Of a stretch of 64,000 nucleotides of DNA, positions 57,906 to 64,000 are shown one piece after another. The notes beneath the pieces were generated by a model. The model searched no databases. It was not told the origin of the DNA and saw only the letters and a list, made by a program, of their open reading frames with translations. The first letter of the stretch is position 1, and each line of letters opens with the position of its first letter. Made by a program: the position numbers and the translations under genes. The stretch spans positions 48,072,856 to 48,136,855 of the forward strand of contig NC_060063.1 of assembly GCF_020283565.1 (NCBI RefSeq). Direction: 5' to 3'. The stretch is from Trifolium pratense (Eukaryota > Streptophyta > Magnoliopsida > Fabales > Fabaceae).

Positions 57906-58432
57906 CTTTCTGCACTAGTGAAGTGATCATTTTTATTTTTTAAACTATTAAAAAATTCGCTTTTAGTATTTTATTTAGAGACCAGATTATTTTGGACACT
58001 CTAGAGGCCGAATTATACTAGTGTGTACCAATTGATAAGCTTATTTCCAGCTTTATACCTCTTGAAAGTGTAACTGCATTCATATCTCGGCTAGGACATA
58101 TGTCAGCATTCAACAAACAAAGTGTCTTTCAATTTTGCACGTTTGATTTTTTAGTTATGTGCCCATTTAATGAGTAGAGATCCTCTCCATTTCCGAAATG
58201 AAATGGAAATGTTGATTATTATTGTTTTGAAGTAAATTAAAGATATTATTGATATTATTGTATTATTTTTTAACAAAACTTTAATAATTGTACAGTATTG
58301 TCTATTTTTCTAAAAAAATAGAGAAAATCTCCGCTCGCATTTAATGCTCAGATCTGCATAGGTGTGCCACTTGACAAGCTCCGTGATTACACATGCACAC
58401 TTCAGACGTGCTAGGGAGCTTCTCCTTATCTA

Positions 58433-58727
58433 CTCCCTCTGGTTCTTATTATAAGGAACACTTTGAAAAAATCACACAGACCAATGAAGCACATTTAACA
58501 TAGTTATTTTCATTTAATACTCTTATAAATTTTAATTTATTCCATGTATACCCTTATTTAATTACTCTTTATTCAACTAACTTATTTATTTTTAAATTCT
58601 CTCTCATAATAAATAAGGGCATAAGTGAAATTGAACATTTAAAACATTTGAAAATTGGTCAAAGTTTCTTATAAAAAGGACCAAATTTTTTGCCCTAAGT
58701 GTTTCTTATAAAAAGGACCGGAGGGAG
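58433..58727. mobile_element. Stowaway-type MITE
   Basis: 295 bp; left ctccctctggttcttattat, inverted right end ctccctccggtcctttttat; TA on each side (58431-58432, 58728-58729). Confidence 0.88.
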
Positions 58728-59151
58728 TATTAAATAAATCCAAATAACAAAAATATAATAATTAAATATATTAAATGTTAATTTGTGCATTTTAACTTTT
58801 AAAGCATTAAATTTCTTGTATCATTAAATGTTGAGTTTCTATTTTAGTATATGTCCTAACAAACTCTTAAATAAAATATTTCAAGAAATGCAAATATGCT
58901 CGATTGGCCACATTAAGCAACACATTGTAAAGTCACCGATAAAAATTCATTAAATATAAAGTCAATGATATTGAAGTATGACCAACAGAACCAAGGGAAG
59001 TTGGTCATCATAATACACAGTCATGTATAAACGTCATGTAAATAAGTTAATATAAAAATCCCGTCTCATACTCCATCTGTCATACGATGAATGAAACAGT
59101 TGACTATTATGCATATTCATACATATTATTTTTACTATATTTTTCTATTGT

Positions 59152-59538
59152 TTCATCTGGTCCTATGTATAAGAAAAAATTAAATTTTTAGATTTATTGT
59201 GAAATTGATATATCTAGACAATTATATAGTCTAAATACATTCTTTTTTTTTAAAACTTGGTATCCGGCCTTATGACCGACTAATCCAAGGAGACCAATCC
59301 TACCGCCCACTTGCGGGGGCCCCATTTAAAGCCAGAGTTTTTTTTGCTCTGTATGGACTTAGCCCACCGAAATTGGCACCAGTGGGAATCGAACTTGAGA
59401 CTTTGAGAGGAGCATACTCCAAGGGCCCAAGCCAACACCACTCGACCAACCCCAAGTGGGTTCTATATAGTCTAAATACATTCATTCTCCAAGGAATCTA
59501 AAAAGTAAAATATTTCTTATATATAGGACCAAATGGAG
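59152..59538. mobile_element. Inner MITE
   Basis: Left end tcatctggtcctatgtataag, inverted right end ctccatttggtcctatatat; TA follows at 59539-59540. The left target site is degraded. It is interrupted by the SINE at 59243-59463. Confidence 0.65.
59243..59463 (-). mobile_element. tRNA-derived SINE with a perfect 20-bp TSD
   Basis: On the minus strand: A box ttggtcgagtggtgttggc, B box caagttcgattcc, body, and a tail seen as a T-run on the plus strand. The target duplication tatatagtctaaatacattc is perfect at 59223-59242 and 59464-59483. Confidence 0.93.
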
Positions 59539-59716
59539 TAATAAGTAAAAATAAATATTAACATATGAGATTTAGATTCAGTTTGATCAGTATTTTCAAA
59601 ATATCAATTTTTTTGTAATTTTTACTATTATACAATTAAATATATTAATGATTAAAGCTACACATCGACATATGTGAAACAGTCAACTAACTCACTCATT
59701 TTGGGACGGAGGGAGT

Positions 59717-60290
59717 AGATAGAGTGAAAAGTTGATCTTGTAAGTGGTTTTTAGGCAAAAAAAACTCTTACTTCCCCTGTTCCTTTTATGAATTGGGTGG
59801 ATACCCTACTTTAAGCTGGAACCTTTAGAGTTTTGGAGGAGTCAAGTTGGATCTCGATATATAGGTCAGGAGGATTGAAGACGATCTCTTGTTGCTTTGT
59901 CCTACCTATGGTTGATCCTTGTATGTCTGATTTTGAGGTGTATTTTTGTTCTAGTGCCGGTGCTTTTTAGAGGCTCTAGTTTAATTTGATAGTGGTGCCT
60001 CCTTGTTTCTTTGTAATTTTATTTGCTTTTTTGTTTTCCTATGTTACAATAGAGATTGTAAGCTTCTCATGGAGTGTACTTCTAATACTTCTTTTTTTGT
60101 ACATGATACCTTTTTATTTTCTTGAACTTTCTCTTGTAATGCTTTTGTTTATATATAATATATTTGTCATTAAAAAAAATATAAGTCAAAAAGATTAGAG
60201 GGCATCAATGAATCTTTAGACACACCAAATCAGTTGGTATGTCTAAAGACCATCATCGTCTACCATAATCTCATAATTAGTTTCCACTAA
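59717..60290. other. Non-coding, possible LINE 3' end
   Basis: T-rich sequence closing with an A-run (cattaaaaaaaatataag, about 60167-60184), similar in texture to plant L1 3' regions. No reverse transcriptase coding and no TSD could be shown. Confidence 0.3.
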
Positions 60291-60293
60291 CAA

Positions 60294-60790
60294 CACTACT
60301 ACAAAAAAGCCCCTTTAATAGCGTTTGTTTTGACTTTTGATAGCGTTTTAAAGCGCTATTACTGATACCGCTATTATAAGTCTGGGTGCTTACAATAGCG
60401 TTTTAAAACGCTATCAAATGTGCATTTTTAACAGCGCTTTTAGTAAAACGCGCTATAGTATGCTGTTAACACTGCCCAGGATATCTTTTGAAACGGTGCT
60501 TTAATAGCGCTTTGCTTTATAAACGTTATCATAGGTACATATTTAATAGCGCCCGTGTCCCCAAAGCGCTATTATATGTCCGTTTTTTAAAATAATCTAG
60601 ATCAACTTTTAATAGCGCCCGTGCAAAAAGCGCTATCGTATGTCATTACTTTTTTTTTTTTTTTGCTTTTGACATGCTCTGGAATTTAAAAAAAAATACC
60701 CTTGATTTTCATTAATCATATTCTATACGCTTTAACCGCGCTTTTTGTAAAATCGCTATTGTAAGTTCTTTTTTTAAAAAACAAAAAATA
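60294..60790 (+). mobile_element. Terminus of a second CACTA-like transposon
   Basis: Starts CACTACTACAAAAAAGCCCC and continues with over ten copies of aatagcgcttt/aaagcgctatt-type words in both orientations, the usual subterminal structure. No right end is found before the window stops, so the element may extend beyond 64000. Confidence 0.7.
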
Positions 60791-61897
60791 CACCTTCAGC
60801 TGTCAATTTTTCCAATATGATATGGTGAAATAAAAACTCTCATATATATCTTTCTTTTTGGAAAAACAAAATTGAATTGAAAGCAAAATATGTATACAAA
60901 GATTGTAGGGCTGGACATACATATAGATATTCAATACACAAGACTCACCCACCAAAACAAAGTTATGCTGATACATAAATAATAAGAATACCAAAGGCTA
61001 ATACAAAAGTGCTATACCTGCTAATGATAATCACCCACCTATCCCTACACTTAATAATCCTATTCCTATCCCTACACTTAATAATACTATGCAGAAGAAG
61101 AAATAATGCAGCAACCAAGACACGACTTGAACGCTTTAGGATTTCTCGCTAAGCCAGCACCATTCTAATATTACCAAGAAGTCCCTGAAAAATTAAGAAT
61201 ATACTACATGGTTGATTACTCTTATTTAATGACATAAGTGAACAATTTCAATACAAATAGCAGTATATTGGTAATACATCAATACAAAACAGCCCCAATA
61301 CCTAGCCAAGCACCCTAAACAATATAAAGGAATTATACAAGAGCAGCAAAGATACCATGAAATAAGGTACCGTAACATTTTATCAACCAAGACAACAACT
61401 CTCAATGATGGAACATATATAAAGTTAATCTCATGCTAAATTAAGTAATTAACATCTAAGCTACTCATGCTAAATTTCTAAGATGAAATGAGGTACTTAT
61501 CAGCCAAATCCCACTTAGGCATTATCCAAAAATAGAAGATAACCTGCCTAGACAAATTAAGCATATGAGATCACTGCTCCCTGACTCGCACAAACCAGCT
61601 TCAATACAAATAGCAGTATATTGAACAGTTTGTACCCTTAATCAACCTTTTGTTAACTATCATGCAAACCAAAGAAAATAATGCAGTAAAAACATGGGAA
61701 TGAAGACAAATACACTAACAACAAGGCAGTATAAACCAAAGAAGAAAAAGAAAGAATATCTAAGAACAATGCATCAAGAAACAAAACTTACAGGTTGAGG
61801 AACAATGTAAGCTTCTTACGATGGCCACACCCAGAAAGATAAAAACCAAATCGACAATTATAAGAAAAATGCATTATAATAGTACAACAGAAAAATG
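60791..61897. other. Interior of the possible second CACTA element
   Basis: AT-rich, no coding supported. Short duplications are present (ctatccctacacttaataat twice near 61040-61085; cagtatattg twice). Confidence 0.4.
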
Positions 61898-62020
61898 CAC
61901 CAGTTCAAATGTTTTGGCTCCATTAGGAATGTCGTTCAGGTGTCTGACACATTCTTCGTCTGATTCATAAGCTTTGGCAATTGACAATTCCAAAACTCCA
62001 CTTCTAGAGAGCAAAGGGAA
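61898..62020 (-). pseudogene. NPH3/RPT2-type BTB gene fragment
   Basis: A 41-codon block on the minus strand reads FPLLSRSG, ESDEECVRHLNDIPNGAKTF and ELV, close to the BTB region of NPH3 family proteins (phototropin signalling, CUL3 adaptors). It starts directly after an AG (ttaatgcag), where I believe many NPH3 genes have an intron border. No neighbouring exons were recognised. It is probably a captured or relic exon inside the CACTA-like element. Confidence 0.6.
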
Positions 62021-62119
62021 CTGCATTAAGTGTGTATTCAGGTTAATTAGCTGAAAATATTTAGTAAAAATGGAAATCAAATGTGGTAAACGATATACGA
62101 AGGAAGCACAATGGAACAA

Positions 62120-64000
62120 AAAATTGGATAGCAGAATACTTCAAATGAATTATAATTTGACAGCAGAACTCATAACACCATTTGGACACCATTTGACAGC
62201 ATTAATTCTCACTCACATACAAGAATAGTGTCATCTAGAGACAATTCAGATTCTGACAGGTTATGGAAACATGTTGGTAGCTAGTGGTTCAATGCTATAA
62301 TATTTGGATAGTTACTACTACAAGAATAAGCATAAATAAAGGGGCACTACTATAGTTGAGTTTCTGCAAAATACTATGATGTCAATGTAAAGTTTCTAAC
62401 TACTAACTATTACAAATTACAATATCATATACACAGTACTAATACTGTTGCAGCAACAAAACCTTATGCGAAATACTATAATGTCAAGTAAAGTTTATAA
62501 ATACTTAGGCAGCAACAAAAACTCTGCAGTGTTAGTATCATATATAGTTTAGTCAAACATAAAGGGAACTTATTTGCTTCCGGTGACCCTATCAGATATT
62601 GATTACTTCTTCCTTCTCGACCAGAAAATTGAACCCAACATAACTCAAACAAAAAAACTTATAAGAAAAAGACGAATCGATGACGAAAATGCGAACAAAT
62701 CTAAAAAGAAAAATCAAAAGGAAGTAGGAAGCAAAGATGAACTTTGAGATGAAAGAGAACAAATTGAAAAACCTAGAAATTTCATTCTAACCACACCTTA
62801 TCCAGCTTTCGAAGATCCAAACCTTCAAAAAATTCAATACAGGGTGTGATCTGATACTTGTCATCCTTAGACTTTAAATGAAGTATACTACTGAGAAATG
62901 TAGTCATGAATTGAATTGCTTTCAAATTAAATGAAGTATTTTTTTTGCATAGCATTTACCATTCATAATATATATCATATACCATACCCTATGAGTAAGT
63001 GGCATATTTTTTATCAGACTTCATGTCAATGGAATCTTCCCTGCATCATTGTTCTGCCTGCAGTAATATGTTCAGTTTTATTTCACTTATTAATTAAGAT
63101 ATTAATTTTAAACACAGAGGGTTAATTACTTAAATATAACAGATTAGGAATTCTATGATGGGGACAAAAATGCTTACTTTTATTGCTTCAAGAAGTTTTT
63201 GGTCATCATGAAGGTACTCGAGAATCCAAGTAAGAACACTATGAGGCAACACACACACATAAACCAACTAACCAAAGAAAATCAAGGAGCAGCACTCACT
63301 ACACACCAGACCAGTACCATGACAGGCACACCAAACACACAAAGCCAAGCAATGTCTACCACAAGCCAACACACCCAACCAACACTCCTACTCAAAGCAA
63401 ACTGCAAAGCATTGCGAATATTCCATTGTCATGCAACTTTGATCTAAATCATGTAGCAACTTTGATCTAAATCAATTGAAATTTGTCAAATATAAATACT
63501 TATTTTTCCCTAGATATGCTGAAGGTTCTTTAGAATCTTAGGAGTCATTGATTTCTCACATTTCCTTAATGTGGACCTTCCTACCCAACTACTCCTCAAT
63601 TCTATTTCTGTTACCGATCATTTAGCATTAATAGCTGAGAGCAACAAAACATACCAAGAAAACAAGTTGAGACTTAGCCACTAAACTAACACCACACAAG
63701 ACTAATACAAAACACAATACATCAAACCAAACCCAGGCACAACGATCCAAAGGAAACAAGGGAAAAAAGACGCAAAATCCCTATGCCAAGCCCAACAAAA
63801 ATGCACAGCCATGCCGAACCAATTAAAGCACAAACCAACAATATCCTCAAACACCTCTGCTCACACCACATAAACAACAGCAAAACCATATAAAAACGCA
63901 AAAGACAGAGTTCGAATGGCAGAAAAACTAACATAGCGTGAAATTAAAAAATACTATAGTAATACTAGTTAATATTAACAATCATCATCAATCAAATCAA
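62120..64000. other. Unannotated right edge of the window
   Basis: No supported gene or RNA. Open frames at 62931, 63199 and 63722 show no domain. Sequence around 63240-63420 is CA-rich (acacacaccagaccag) and low in complexity. Confidence 0.4.

Larger units (their letters stand above)
34198..57920 (+). mobile_element. CACTA (En/Spm) transposon hosting nested retrotransposons
   Basis: Left end CACTAGTAGAAAAATGAC, right end (inverted) CACTAGTGCAGAAAGGGG, 3-bp target duplication AAG at 34195-34197 and 57921-57923. Subterminal regions hold palindromic units built on CCACTACCGGTA...TACCGGTAGTGG: five on the left (34233-34521) and about eight on the right (57341-57905). It spans 23.7 kb; removing the Copia element (36848-55111) and one TSD copy leaves about 5.45 kb. 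One spliced gene is present (exons at 36144-36778 and 55129-56813). No TNPD/TNP2-type transposase was seen, so transposition would need help in trans. Confidence 0.9.
59072..59715. mobile_element. Outer Stowaway-type MITE with nested insertions
   Basis: Left end (about 59072) ctccatctgtcatacgatga, inverted right end ctccctccgtcccaaaatga, with cagttgac/tagttgactg further in. Contains a second MITE and a SINE. Confidence 0.7.

Noticed and set aside
1..64000. CRISPR arrays, bacterial operons, rRNA or canonical tRNA genes
   Set aside because: None seen. Regularly spaced repeats here are microsatellites, CACTA subterminal palindromes or LTR motifs; tRNA-like A/B boxes belong to SINEs.

Overview
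This window is plant nuclear DNA, almost certainly from a legume of the inverted-repeat-lacking clade (Medicago, Trifolium, Pisum or Vicia type). The reasons are AT-rich intergenic DNA, spliced genes, a SAUR cluster, a pea-albumin-2-type hemopexin gene, an Ogre-type LTR, legume-style tRNA-derived SINEs and a Sirevirus. The genus is an inference.

Layout. 1-5 kb: a SAUR pseudogene on the minus strand and a 1.26-kb solo LTR with a 5-bp target-site duplication (TSD). 5-11 kb: a SINE, several MITEs, two small Helitrons, and a two-exon defensin-like peptide gene at 6.5-7.3 kb whose coding exon 2 has a decayed duplicate. 12-17.2 kb: a two-exon fragment of an uncharacterised plant gene, then a ten-exon aspartic-protease gene that has lost its start codon, carries a frameshift and holds a TRIM element in one intron. 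17.6-22.1 kb: an uncharacterised minus-strand gene broken by an Ogre solo LTR after codon 4, a TIR element and two frameshifts. 22.8-24.1 kb: a truncated LTR with a SINE inside it. 25.1-29.3 kb: a duplicated divergent SAUR pair; in each pair the minus-strand copy is intact and the plus-strand copy is dead. 30.3-31 kb: an intact albumin-2/hemopexin gene.

34.2-57.9 kb is one nested structure. A CACTA transposon (34198-57920, TSD AAG) carries a spliced gene for a 607-residue protein with a transposase-associated domain, an En/Spm Transposase_24-like region and a C-terminal Ulp1-like domain. A Sirevirus-type Copia element (36848-55111, TSD GTTTG, two 1707-bp LTRs) sits in intron 2 of that gene. 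The Copia pol gene is itself split by a non-autonomous Ty3-type element (41820-48686, TSD AAGAT, two 2149-bp LTRs, decayed pol on the minus strand). The order of insertion is therefore CACTA, then Copia, then Ty3.

58-64 kb: MITE nesting (MITE in MITE with a SINE inside), then the terminus of a second CACTA-like element at 60294 followed by an NPH3/BTB gene fragment. The clearly functional-looking host genes are two SAURs, the albumin-2 gene and the defensin-like gene. The rest is transposon-derived or decaying. All splice sites and domain names were worked out by eye, without searches.
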